64,000 nt of DNA, taken from positions 5,642,001 through 5,706,000 of the forward strand of contig NZ_CP104174.1 in NCBI RefSeq assembly GCF_025200925.1, read 5' to 3'. Positions 8,940 to 18,200 of this stretch are shown here, one piece after another. The number at the start of each line of letters is the position of its first letter. Position 1 is the stretch's first letter. Both the position numbers and the translations under genes were made by a program. Source of the stretch: Bradyrhizobium sp. CB1015. Lineage in GTDB: Bacteria > Pseudomonadota > Alphaproteobacteria > Rhizobiales > Xanthobacteraceae. A model generated the notes under the pieces. It did not search any database. It worked only from the letters and a program-made list of their open reading frames with translations, and was not told where the DNA came from.

Positions 8940-9929
8940 TCAGCTAAGCTGCCCCGCAGTCTTGGAACCTTCCCCAGACACGGCGTTTACGGCGGCGTCT
9001 GTCCAGCCATTTACCCAGCGCCAGCGATTTTCCCAGACCCGATACCATTCACGCGCACTCGCGCGACAATTCCTCCTCCGCAACAGCGGAGCCGCCGCTG
9101 CATAGCCAAGCCATCGCGTTAACGGCATGAGCAAATACAATCTCCTCCCGATCACGCGGGAAAGGGGCGACCAGTGGCGGTCCATCAGGGTCACGCGGCC
9201 AGCCAGCAGGTGAATTCGGAGCTCGCTTTTCTGGGGATATGAAGCTCCACCGTGATGTATGATGGTTGCTGCTGGAGTTATCTTAGGCCGCGCACCAAGT
9301 TTTCGCGCCCGAACGCACAGATCAGCCTCCTCCGCATACATGAAGAACACCGGATCAAACCCTCCGAGATCCTGCCAGAGTGGGCGGTCAATCAGAAAAA
9401 AGCAGCCCGATACGATGTCGACCGATCGGACCGAATCCCGCTTCCAGCCTGGATAACCTTCCGGGTTGAATAGCACGCTGCGCTTGAACAGGTTTAAACC
9501 GACGGCCCAGCAGAACACGCTCCATAAGGTCGCGAACTTCCAGCATGATGCCGGATTTAGAGATCCATCGGCAAAGACGGTGCGTCCTCCCCATATCCGA
9601 CATTCGGGAGTCGAATCGGCAAATTCGTTGAGACGATCGATCGCGCGATCCAAGACCACAGTATCCGGATTAATGAGCAACAGCCGACGTCCCTGTGCAC
9701 CTTTCGCTGCGATGTTGTTGGCCCTGCCGAAACCAACATCTCGTTCGGACGTGATCAGTTTGACGGCCGGGAAACGTTCCCTGATCGCTTCAGAAGATCC
9801 GTCAGTGGATCCGCTATCAAATACGATCAGCTCATATCGAACCCTGGTCGTTTGCTCTAAAATCGAACGGAGACATTCAATCGTCATCTCGCGTGTGTTG
9901 TGGGTTACGACGATGATACTAACGTCCAT
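8940..9929 (-). CDS. Family 2 glycosyltransferase (rhamnosyltransferase/WcaE type)
   Basis: A 329-aa GT2 glycosyltransferase. The nucleotide-binding start is VSIIVVTHNTREMTIECLRS, then IVFDSGSTDGSSEAI. LLLINPDTVVLDRAIDR holds the metal site, and ADLCVRARKLG with the HHGGASY segment is typical of the COG1216 branch, which contains many rhamnosyltransferases. I chose the ATG at 9929 over one eight codons upstream (9953). GGAGG precedes the 9929 start by 6-7 bases, whereas in the longer version that sequence would be coding. It probably builds the repeat unit at the cytoplasmic membrane face. The acceptor is unknown. Confidence 0.88.
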   Translation of the reverse strand: MDVSIIVVTHNTREMTIECLRSILEQTTRVRYELIVFDSGSTDGSSEAIRERFPAVKLITSERDVGFGRANNIAAKGAQGRRLLLINPDTVVLDRAIDRLNEFADSTPECRIWGGRTVFADGSLNPASCWKFATLWSVFCWAVGLNLFKRSVLFNPEGYPGWKRDSVRSVDIVSGCFFLIDRPLWQDLGGFDPVFFMYAEEADLCVRARKLGARPKITPAATIIHHGGASYPQKSELRIHLLAGRVTLMDRHWSPLSRVIGRRLYLLMPLTRWLGYAAAAPLLRRRNCRASAREWYRVWENRWRWVNGWTDAAVNAVSGEGSKTAGQLS

Positions 9930-10054
9930 TGCAAGCCTCCGAAAACGATACAAACGTTCTCAACCGGGGTAGCTAGTCGGGTGAGGCATTATCCGTCCAA
10001 CCCGGCAACAAAGGCCAAGGATTCCCTCGTTCAAGATAGCGTCACCTCCGGCCA

Positions 10055-10558
10055 TTACGTTCTATTCTCAACACGAATATGTTCCGCGTCGATGAACGTC
10101 CGAATGGTGTCGATGAGATGAGATGATGCCTGCCCACCGAGCCGCTCGGCGTTTTCAGCGGAGCCGACTCGATCCAGCTTATCGACCAATTCTTTCTCAT
10201 TGAGAGCAACGATGATCCGGCCTTGTTCGGCGAAACGCTTTGCGCTTGCGACTTGATGATCATTTCGATGCTCGCCCAGCTCCGCTCGGCGAGGCATGAC
10301 AATGATCTGCTTCCCCAGCTCAAGAGCCGTGATGATCGACCCCATGCCCGCATGGGCGACCACAAGGCTTGCTGATTCCACGCATTTCCTGAATTCGCTG
10401 GGATCAATAAACCGTTCGACGCGAATGTGCCGGGCGTGATAGTTTGACGGACCCGTTTGGGCGAACACGTCCGTTCTTCCACGCAGGCGGGCCCATTCAT
10501 CGATGGTCCGGATCAAGCGGTCGAATTGCCCCTGCGTTCCGACTGTCACGAAAATCAT
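10055..10558 (-). CDS. pssE: PssE-like glycosyltransferase catalytic half (Alg13/GT28 C-terminal type)
   Basis: A 167-aa soluble protein matching the C-terminal GT28 domain: it starts MIFVTVGTQGQFDRLIRTI and has VVAHAGMGSIITALELGKQI, the UDP-sugar-binding loop. In rhizobia PssE pairs with membrane-linked PssD to form a glucuronosyl-(beta-1,4)-glucuronosyltransferase, like eukaryotic Alg13/Alg14. The start was set at 10558 because it gives an ATGA overlap with pssD and the exact family N-terminus; an earlier in-frame ATG would lie deep in pssD. The pairing implies translation coupling and a stoichiometric complex. Confidence 0.88.
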   Translation of the reverse strand: MIFVTVGTQGQFDRLIRTIDEWARLRGRTDVFAQTGPSNYHARHIRVERFIDPSEFRKCVESASLVVAHAGMGSIITALELGKQIIVMPRRAELGEHRNDHQVASAKRFAEQGRIIVALNEKELVDKLDRVGSAENAERLGGQASSHLIDTIRTFIDAEHIRVENRT

Positions 10559-11052
10559 AGCACTGCGCCTTCGTAATGGGGGCCGTCGGGGCGCGCCAGG
10601 TGGGGCCACTGCGTCAGCCAAAGGTCGGCAGAACGACCAATCCTGAACCCGGACATCGAGAGATGTTCTACGTTGGCGATGCTATCGAGCCAGACGGTTC
10701 GCGCACCCATGATCCGTCCGAGTCGGAGCGCCAAATATCCCGGAGCGGCCCCCGTAGAAATGACGATATCAGGCCTCTCACTCCAAATGATCCGCGCGAG
10801 GCTTCGCGCGGTTCTTAAAAGCCTGATCTTGGTCCAACGGTTGGCATCATTCACCACGTGAAATTTGTGACCGGCCACTTGCGCGCGATAGGACTCGTGA
10901 ACAGTCACGAAAACGACTTCGCACCCTTCAAAGGCGTCCTTGATGCGCAAGAGTTGCACCCAGTGCCCTCCTCCCGAGGAAACCGCCAACAGCTTTGGAC
11001 GATGTCGAGCCGACACACTTGGGTGTTGCTGCAATATGAAGCCTCGAAACAT
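10555..11052 (-). CDS. pssD: PssD-like glycosyltransferase membrane-anchor half (Alg14 type)
   Basis: A 165-aa Alg14-family protein. KLLAVSSGGGHWVQLLRI near residue 20 is the conserved glycine-rich N-terminal motif, and DIVISTGAAPGYLALRLG lies in the middle. It lacks the UDP-sugar-binding domain, which is supplied by the adjacent PssE-like protein; pssD comes first and overlaps pssE by 4 nt. The pair suggests uronic acid (glucuronic in known cases) in the polymer, which is inference from rhizobial homologues. The first 15 residues are variable, so the start could be slightly later. Confidence 0.87.
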   Translation of the reverse strand: MFRGFILQQHPSVSARHRPKLLAVSSGGGHWVQLLRIKDAFEGCEVVFVTVHESYRAQVAGHKFHVVNDANRWTKIRLLRTARSLARIIWSERPDIVISTGAAPGYLALRLGRIMGARTVWLDSIANVEHLSMSGFRIGRSADLWLTQWPHLARPDGPHYEGAVL

Positions 11053-11309
11053 GGGCTGCCTCCTTTACAGTCGTGAATCGGAAATCGCCGATTGCAGACG
11101 AGCAAAATGAGTTCGAACACTCATGCGGAGTTAGGCTAGAAAAAACTTCTCGGCAGTTATTAAATAGCATTAAACAATTTAACTGTCAAAAATGTATTTT
11201 ATTTATTTAACACGGATCCAGTGGCTTTGAGGTAGGAGCCGCGAGAATCGGTCGTTTTCTCCGCGGCGACTTTGCGCACCGCGAGGCAAGGTCCGGTATT
11301 GCAGACTTT
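11053..11309. promoter_or_regulatory. AT-rich promoter region of the pssDE genes
   Basis: This 257-bp gap lies between the end of the secretion operon and pssD, all on the minus strand. From about 11150 to 11212 it is a near-continuous AT tract (ttattaaatagcattaaaca and following). That fits a promoter for pssD and a binding site for H-NS or MucR-like proteins. No exact operator is recognisable, and no strong terminator hairpin is seen for the gene upstream. Confidence 0.4.
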
Positions 11310-12737
11310 TCAGTACTCCCGGATGCTTTCGTCCAGGCCGCGAAGCAGGGGGTAGAGGAAATATGAAATCACCGTCCGCTGTCCGACCTTCATCTCGGCG
11401 GTAACCGCCATACCGGGCATCAACTGAACGCGTTCGGACGGCAGCCGAAGGTGCGTGTCCCGTAAATCGATCAGTACGCGGTAATAGGGAGCTGATGAAC
11501 GGCGCGCACCTTCGGCTTTCGCGTCCGGCGAAAATGAGTCCCGGCTGATGACGCCGACCTCGCCAGTCGCGGTGCCGTACTTCTGGAATGGAAATGCCTC
11601 GAACTTGACTCGTACGGTCTGCCCCACGGCCACCTGCCCGATATCCCTGCCCTCAACATTGACCTCCGCGCGGAGCGCCTCGTCCCGAGGGACCAGCACA
11701 AACAAGGTTTCAGCCTCGCGGACCACCGAACCCACCGTCCGATTGGCAATTTCGAGGACCACCGCATCGGCGGGTGCGTTCAGGACGATCAAATGCCGCC
11801 GGAGCTCCGCCTTCTTGAACTCCTCGGCAGTGCCGTTGCGTTTGGCCAAGGTTTCAACAAGTTCCTGATAGGCAGTGCGGCGAAACTCGGCGGCGAACAC
11901 CTTCTGGTCTGCACTGGCCTTGTCCAGCCGATGCATGTTGTCCGCGATGCTGCCGCGGACTCGCGCCAGGTTACTTTCAACCTCCAACCGCGCGTCCCGG
12001 GACAGCAGGAAGTTCAGTCTTGAACCGACCTCCTTGGCCATCAATGTATTGCGCATGGCTTCGATGGACTGCATGGTGTCCAGCCGCTGGGTCAGGACCA
12101 GCTCTTCGTTCTGAGCCGTCTTCAGATTGGCCTGCGCGGACGCAATCTGCGCATCGAAGTTCTGGATCTGGAGGTCGTAAGCGGCCTTCCTCTGCAGGAA
12201 TACTCTTCTCTGCAGAGCCTGGTCGGCATTCGCGCTCTCATCGACGACGTAATCGGCGCCGTCCAACTCGGCTCGAAGCCGGTCGATGGAGGCATCGAAA
12301 GCCGTCAAGCGGCCGCGCAGCTGAGCAAGATCGGCCTCGGAGAATGTCGGATCGAGTATCGCTAGGACGTCACCGCGGTTGACGGAGTCGCCGGCCCTCA
12401 CGCGGATTTCCCGAATGACCGACGTTTCCAACGGTTGCACGACCAGGTTTGGATGCATCGTGATCAGCTTACCTTGTGCCGTCACAATCATATCGACGTG
12501 CGACACACACGCAAAAATGATCGCGGCAACGATGAGTGCGGCAACACAATAGAGTGTGATCCGTCCCACACGCGGTGGGGTCATCTGCTCGATTTCGGCT
12601 GCGTCTGTCTGGAATTGCGCAACAACGCGAGACCCTGTTGTCGCAGGCCTCGAAATGCGGCGTCTCCCCCGCGAAACGGGCCGAGGCCGTGATCTGCCCG
12701 GGGCGCTCTCCACTCCGGTCTTGTCAGCCGCCGTCAT
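11310..12737 (-). CDS. HlyD-family periplasmic adaptor of a type I secretion system
   Basis: A 475-aa membrane-fusion protein bridging the ABC exporter and an outer-membrane TolC-like channel. One transmembrane helix (TLYCVAALIVAAIIFACVSH) follows a cytoplasmic, basic N-terminus. Next comes the lipoyl/barrel half-motif VQPLETSVIREIRVRAGDSV, a long coiled-coil (about residues 140-320), and the C-terminal beta-barrel ending with MPGMAVTAEMKVGQRTVISY, the classic HlyD ending. I chose 12737 because it makes an ATGA overlap with the ABC gene; a start 16 codons earlier is possible. No TolC-like outer-membrane gene is in the window. Confidence 0.92.
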   Translation of the reverse strand: MTAADKTGVESAPGRSRPRPVSRGRRRISRPATTGSRVVAQFQTDAAEIEQMTPPRVGRITLYCVAALIVAAIIFACVSHVDMIVTAQGKLITMHPNLVVQPLETSVIREIRVRAGDSVNRGDVLAILDPTFSEADLAQLRGRLTAFDASIDRLRAELDGADYVVDESANADQALQRRVFLQRKAAYDLQIQNFDAQIASAQANLKTAQNEELVLTQRLDTMQSIEAMRNTLMAKEVGSRLNFLLSRDARLEVESNLARVRGSIADNMHRLDKASADQKVFAAEFRRTAYQELVETLAKRNGTAEEFKKAELRRHLIVLNAPADAVVLEIANRTVGSVVREAETLFVLVPRDEALRAEVNVEGRDIGQVAVGQTVRVKFEAFPFQKYGTATGEVGVISRDSFSPDAKAEGARRSSAPYYRVLIDLRDTHLRLPSERVQLMPGMAVTAEMKVGQRTVISYFLYPLLRGLDESIREY

Positions 12738-14938
12738 GCGACCTGCCTCGTCTGCTGGTTCCAGAGATGTCGGTAGAAGGTGCACTTCGACAGCAGCGCG
12801 TCGTGACGATCCACATCGACGATCCGTCCACGGTCGATCACCAGGATTTGGCTTGCGTCCGAAAGCATCGAAAGCCGATGCGATACGATGATGACGGTTC
12901 GCCCCTCCGCAATGCGTCGCAGATTACGCCGAATGATCGCTTCGCTCTCGGAATCCAGTGCGCTGGTGGCTTCGTCGAGGATCAGGATACGCGGGTTCAC
13001 CATCAATGCCCGCGCGATCGCAAGCCGCTGCCTTTGCCCGCCCGACAAGTTCGATGCTTGCTCCTCGAGCAGGGTATCGAATCCCCTGGGCAACCGCTCA
13101 ATGAACTCGTCGGCGCCGGCAAGCTGAGCGGCCCGGACGACCTCCTCGAAAGTCGCGTCACGCCTCACGCAAGCGATATTTTCCCGGACCGTGCCGCGGA
13201 ATAGGAAATTCTCCTGGAGCACGACCCCGAGATTTCGCCGCAGATGGGTGAGATCGATCTCGCGCGAATCGTGACCGTCGATCCGCACCAATCCCTGCTG
13301 CACCGGATACATTCCCGCGATAAGCCGTGTCAGCGTCGTCTTTCCCGAACCGCTCCGGCCGACAATTCCAAAGATCGAACCCGGCGAGATCGAGAACGAC
13401 ACATCGTCCAAGGTCGGCGCACCCTCGCCATAGCGGAACGTGACGTTTTCGAACTCGATCCGGCCGGCGAAGTCGGGCCGCAGGCCTTCGCGATGATCGT
13501 CCCGTTCCAACTCCTTGTTCATGACTTCACCGAGCATCTTAACGGCCAGCGCCACTTCCTGATACTCGTGCACCATGGTCACCATCTGTACCAGCGGCCC
13601 AGAAACCCGCCCCGCCAGCATGTTGAAGGCAACCAGTGCGCCGATCGTCATCTCGCCGGCGAAGACGTCGAGCGCACCCAAGGCCACGATGCCGAGCGTC
13701 ATCATTTTCTCGAGGAAGGCGGTCAACGCCTGAGCGCCCGCCGAGATTTTTTCGACGCCAAACCGCATCGATACCGCCTGCGCGCAACGATCGTCCCATG
13801 TCCTGTTCTGGCTCGGCTCCATCGCCAGCGACTTCACCGTGCGCATGCCGTGCACGGTCTCGACGAGAAGCGCCTGGCGCCCGGCCTCGGCCTGATAAAG
13901 CTGGTAGAGCCGCCGCCGGAACGGTCCCATCAAAATGGCAATCACGCTCGCGCTGGTGGCGGTGAACGCCAGCACGACGCAGGTCAGCTTCATGCTGTAT
14001 AGCGCAAGGATAGGCAGGAAGACCAATAGCGAAAGCGCGTCCAAGGCAGTCAGGAACAGTCGGCCGGTCAGGAACTCCCGGATTCGTCCGGCCTGCTGCA
14101 TGTGCTTAACCAGGACGCCGGCCGAGATGCGCTCGAAGAACGTTACCGGAAGCCCCAAAAGATGCCGAAACGTCCTGGTCGCGACGCGGATGTCGATCTT
14201 GTTCGTGGCGTAGAGCAGCAGGTAGCGCCGCAAGAAGCTGAAGATTGCGTCGAAGCAGAGCGCAAGGATGGCGCCGGCCGAGAGCACGTAGAGCGTCGTA
14301 AGACTCTCGTGGACCAGAACCTTGTCGATGACGAGTTGAAAGAAAATCGGAAGCGCCAGCCCCAGCGCATACAGGAACACCGCAGCGATTGCGACGTCGG
14401 AAAACAATCGCCACTCGCGCAGCATTTCGGGCACGAACCACCGCAGCCCAAAGGACCTCTGGTTCTGCACTGGAGCGCTCTCGCGCTTGAACAGAACACC
14501 CTGCCCCAACCATCTGGCACAAAAGCGGTCCGCATCGACCACCAGATGCTCGCCGCTCCGCTCGGCCAGCGGATCGAAAACCGTTACAGCGTCGCGTTCC
14601 TGCCTCGCGTCGATGACCAAGACCCAGTTCCGGTTCGAGAGCTGAACCAGGACTGGGTAGGCGTCGCCGAGCCGGCATATCGCCTCCCAATCGAGCTGCA
14701 CCGCGCTGGCGCGAAGGCCCGCATCATGCGCCATGCGCAGCAAGAGGTCGGTCGAGATGCCGGTCTCGTCGACAGCGTAGGCGTGCCGCAGGCGGTCGGG
14801 AGGCAGATCGACACCGTGATGGGTAGCAACCCTCGACAGGCATTCGAGCGCGGTTTGAGCAGCCCGACGCGGCTCCTCCTCCGAGATAGGCGCTGCCGGT
14901 TCACACCCGACAATTTCAACGGAAGTTGGTTGAAACAT
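12734..14938 (-). CDS. Type I secretion ABC transporter (HlyB-like) with degenerate C39 domain
   Basis: A 734-aa fused permease-ATPase. Residues 1-145 form a C39-peptidase-like domain. The catalytic Cys context is replaced by ALECLSRVATHHG, as in HlyB, so it probably binds cargo rather than cleaving a leader. A six-helix membrane domain covers about 165-450. The nucleotide-binding domain has Walker A GRSGSGKTT (near residue 530), signature LSGGQRQRLAIARAL, Walker B ILILDEATSALD and the H-loop VIIVSHRL. It exports proteins from the cytoplasm in one step. It lies directly downstream of the 1881-aa protein and an 111-aa protein gene, which suggests they are its cargo and helper. Confidence 0.94.
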   Translation of the reverse strand: MFQPTSVEIVGCEPAAPISEEEPRRAAQTALECLSRVATHHGVDLPPDRLRHAYAVDETGISTDLLLRMAHDAGLRASAVQLDWEAICRLGDAYPVLVQLSNRNWVLVIDARQERDAVTVFDPLAERSGEHLVVDADRFCARWLGQGVLFKRESAPVQNQRSFGLRWFVPEMLREWRLFSDVAIAAVFLYALGLALPIFFQLVIDKVLVHESLTTLYVLSAGAILALCFDAIFSFLRRYLLLYATNKIDIRVATRTFRHLLGLPVTFFERISAGVLVKHMQQAGRIREFLTGRLFLTALDALSLLVFLPILALYSMKLTCVVLAFTATSASVIAILMGPFRRRLYQLYQAEAGRQALLVETVHGMRTVKSLAMEPSQNRTWDDRCAQAVSMRFGVEKISAGAQALTAFLEKMMTLGIVALGALDVFAGEMTIGALVAFNMLAGRVSGPLVQMVTMVHEYQEVALAVKMLGEVMNKELERDDHREGLRPDFAGRIEFENVTFRYGEGAPTLDDVSFSISPGSIFGIVGRSGSGKTTLTRLIAGMYPVQQGLVRIDGHDSREIDLTHLRRNLGVVLQENFLFRGTVRENIACVRRDATFEEVVRAAQLAGADEFIERLPRGFDTLLEEQASNLSGGQRQRLAIARALMVNPRILILDEATSALDSESEAIIRRNLRRIAEGRTVIIVSHRLSMLSDASQILVIDRGRIVDVDRHDALLSKCTFYRHLWNQQTRQVA

Positions 14939-15251
14939 TTGGAGATCGTGAGTTGTCGGAAACTGGCGACGCCGGCTCGACTCGCGCGCTCGCCTGTGGC
15001 GCGGCCATCGGCGTCCTGGGCCGAGAGCGCTGGACGACGCCGGCGTCGACCAGACCCTGAAGCGCGTTCTGCATCACCTCCACGGAGTTTGCGAATGATT
15101 CCGCGGAGAAGATCAGCCTTTGGCAGAAGACTTTCTTGGGCGCGTTGCTGGCGTCGCGTTCCGTGGGCGAGAGACTGATCAGGTCCACCCGCACGATCGA
15201 CCCGCCAATCGTAATCTCGTCCACCCCGTCGGTGTAAATCTCGGCATGCAT
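14916..15251 (-). CDS. Small conserved-looking protein in the type I secretion operon
   Basis: A 111-aa protein I do not recognise. It sits 10 nt after the giant cargo gene and overlaps the ABC transporter start by 23 nt, so it is clearly part of the operon. Residues 1-70 look folded (an alternating beta-type ITIGGSIVRVDLISLSP, then an amphipathic helix SFANSVEVMQNALQGLVDAG). The last 40 residues are Pro/Ser/Arg-rich and probably disordered. It has no signal peptide. The start at 15251 was preferred because the in-frame extension upstream lies inside the cargo gene. It could be a secretion chaperone or cargo-coupling factor, by position only. Confidence 0.6.
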   Translation of the reverse strand: MHAEIYTDGVDEITIGGSIVRVDLISLSPTERDASNAPKKVFCQRLIFSAESFANSVEVMQNALQGLVDAGVVQRSRPRTPMAAPQASARVEPASPVSDNSRSPNVSTNFR

Positions 15252-15261
15252 TGCGGTTCTC

Positions 15262-18200
15262 CTATGCTGCGAGCTGCGGCCTGAAGAGGACGTCAACCGC
15301 ATAGCTTGTCGCGTTGAAGGTGTTGGTCGGGAACAGGCTTCCAGATCCGTACGCATAGACCCCGTTCCCGCCGCTCGAAGAGGACGACGGGGCTGTCAAC
15401 GGACCATTGGTCACTGAACTGGCGAACAGGTTGGGATCGGCCGAGTAATTGCCCGCAGTGTGGTAGGATGCGATATAGGTTGTCCCCGCCGCTATCGTCA
15501 CCGGCGTACCGAAATTGACCTGCTGCCAGCCGCTTGCTGTCTCGTTCGTGAAGGTAGCAGTAGCTAGCAGCGTGCCCGTGCTGGTCCATAGATCGGCAAC
15601 GTGTGTGCCCGTATTGTTCGGACCTTTGTAGAAGCGCAAGCCGATGATGTCGCCCGCGGTGGAAGCCTGGAACTTCATGCCAAGTTCCACCGAGTTCGGA
15701 TCATTGGCCGAGACGATGCTCGGCGTGGGATTGGAGCTGAACAGGCTCACGGTGCTAGCCGAGGGCGCGTTGATAGTGACGCTTGCTGTTGCGCTGGCGG
15801 TACCACCCCGGCCATCAGAGATGGCGTAGTTGAATGAGGCCGGTCCGGTATAGCCGCTGGCCGGACTGAACGTCACCGTGTTGTTCTGAGCGTTGAAACT
15901 GGCGGTGCCGTTGACGGCGCCACTGACACCCGTAATCGTTAGAGCGTCCCCGTTGGGATCGGTATCGTTTGCTAGAAGTGATGCTCCGGGAATGCTGAGC
16001 GCCACGTCTTTGGTCGCATTGAAGCCGCTGTCGTTACTGGCGATCGGCGGCTGGTTGGTTCCGGAATTGCTGAAGACGACATCCACCCAGTAGTTGGTAG
16101 CGTTGAACGTGCTCGTCGGAAACAGATTCCCCGTTCCATAGGTGTAGACACCATTGTTGTTCGCGGAGGCCGTAAGCGGCCCATTCGCACGAGCAGTGGT
16201 GAAGTAGCTGGGCGTATCGGCATAGTGGCCGTTGCTATGGAAGCTCGCGATATAGGTGGTGCCGGCCGTGATCGAGACCGGGCTACTGAAAGTCACGGTT
16301 TGCCAACCGCTGCTGGTCTCGTTGGTGAAGGTGGCGGTCGCCAGAAGCGTGCCTGTGCTGCTCCACAGTGATCCGGTGTGGGTGCCGATGTCGTTCGCAC
16401 TCTTGTAATACTTAATGCCGGTAATCGTGCCGGCGGCCGAGGACGTAAATCGTACCCCCAAATTAACCTGCGACGTGTCGGAGTCCGATAGCACCGAGGG
16501 CGTATCGGAGGTCGAGAATAGACTGACCGTGGAGGGAGCTGTGCTCACCGCGATATTGAACGTTTCGCTCGCGGAGAGGCTACCGAGATCGGTGGCGGTC
16601 GCCTTCACACTGACCGTGCCGACATCCGCAGACGTGGGTGTGCCGCTGAAGGTCCGGGTCGTCGCGTTGAATGTCAGCCATGTAGGAAGTGGCGAGCCAT
16701 CGGCCTTGGTTGCGGCGTAGGCGAGCGAATCGCCGGAATCCACATCGGTGAAGGTGCCGGCGGGCAGCGTCAGCGAGAAAGCCGAGCCGACGGTTGCCGT
16801 CTGGTTGCCGGTCTGGACCGCCAGCACAGGTGCGTCATTGGCGCCATGAATCGTGATGGTGACCGTCGACGATGATGTCGCACCAGCAGTATCGCGCATC
16901 GTGTAGTTGAAGGCATCTGTCAGCGTATTGGTCGAGAGCCGCAATGCCTGCACGGCGGGATCCGTTTCATTGACCGTGTAGGTGAACGCACCCGAGGCGC
17001 TGAGGACCAAGCTGCCGTGTGCGCCATTGAGTGACGATCCGAGCGTGCCAGACGTCGAACCAAAGCTGACTGCGGTCACGGTCTTGGTGTCGCCGGAATC
17101 CGGATCGGTATCATTCGTCAGCACGTTCCCAGTCCCGGGCGAGCCACCCGTGCCATTGTTAGTCCCACCCTTCTCCGTGGCATCGGCGGTATCGGCGACG
17201 GCTGTCGGCGGCCTGTTGGCAGACGTGCTCACCGCGATATTGAACGTTTCGCTCGCGGAGAGGCTACCGAGATCGGTGGCGGTCGCCTTCACACTGACCG
17301 TGCCGACATCCGCAGACGTGGGTGTGCCGCTGAAGGTCCGGGTCGTCGCGTTGAATGTCAGCCATGTAGGAAGTGGCGAGCCATCGGCCTTGGTTGCGGC
17401 GTAGGCGAGCGAATCGCCGGAATCCACATCGGTGAAGGTGCCGGCGGGCAGCGTCAGCGAGAAAGCCGAGCCGACGGTTGCCGTCTGGTTGCCGGTCTGG
17501 ACCGCCAGCACAGGTGCGTCATTGGCGCCATGAATCGTGATGGTGACCGTCGACGATGACGTCGCACCAGCAGTATCGCGCATCGTGTAGTTGAAGGCAT
17601 CTGTCAGCGTATTGGTCGAGAGCCGCAATGCCTGCACGGCGGGATCCGTTTCATTGACCGTGTAGGTGAACGCACCCGAGGCGCTGAGGACCAAGCTGCC
17701 GTGTGCGCCATTGAGTGACGATCCGAGCGTGCCAGACGTCGAACCAAAGCTGACTGCGGTCACGGTCTTGGTGTCGCCGGAATCCGGATCGGTATCATTC
17801 GTCAGCACGTTCCCAGTCCCGGGCGAGCCACCCGTGCCATTGTTAGTCCCACCCTTCTCCGTGGCATCGGCGGTATCGGCGACGGCTGTCGGCGGCCTGT
17901 TGGTACCATTGCTGGGAACAAACACCACGTCAGCCCAGTAGTTCGAAGAAGCAAACGTACTCGTCGGGAAGATACCAGCCGTGCTGGTACCACCGTAGGA
18001 ATAGACGCCGTTGCCGCCGGATGTGGCGGACGAAGGCGCCGTCAAATTCCCGCTCGTAATGGAATTGGCGAAGAAATTGTTCGTGGCGACATACGCACCA
18101 TTGGTGTGATACGAGGCGATATAGGTTGTATTGGCGCTGATCGTGACCGGGGTAGCCAGATTGACCGTTTGCCAGCCGCTCGCCGTCGTGTTGGTGAAGC

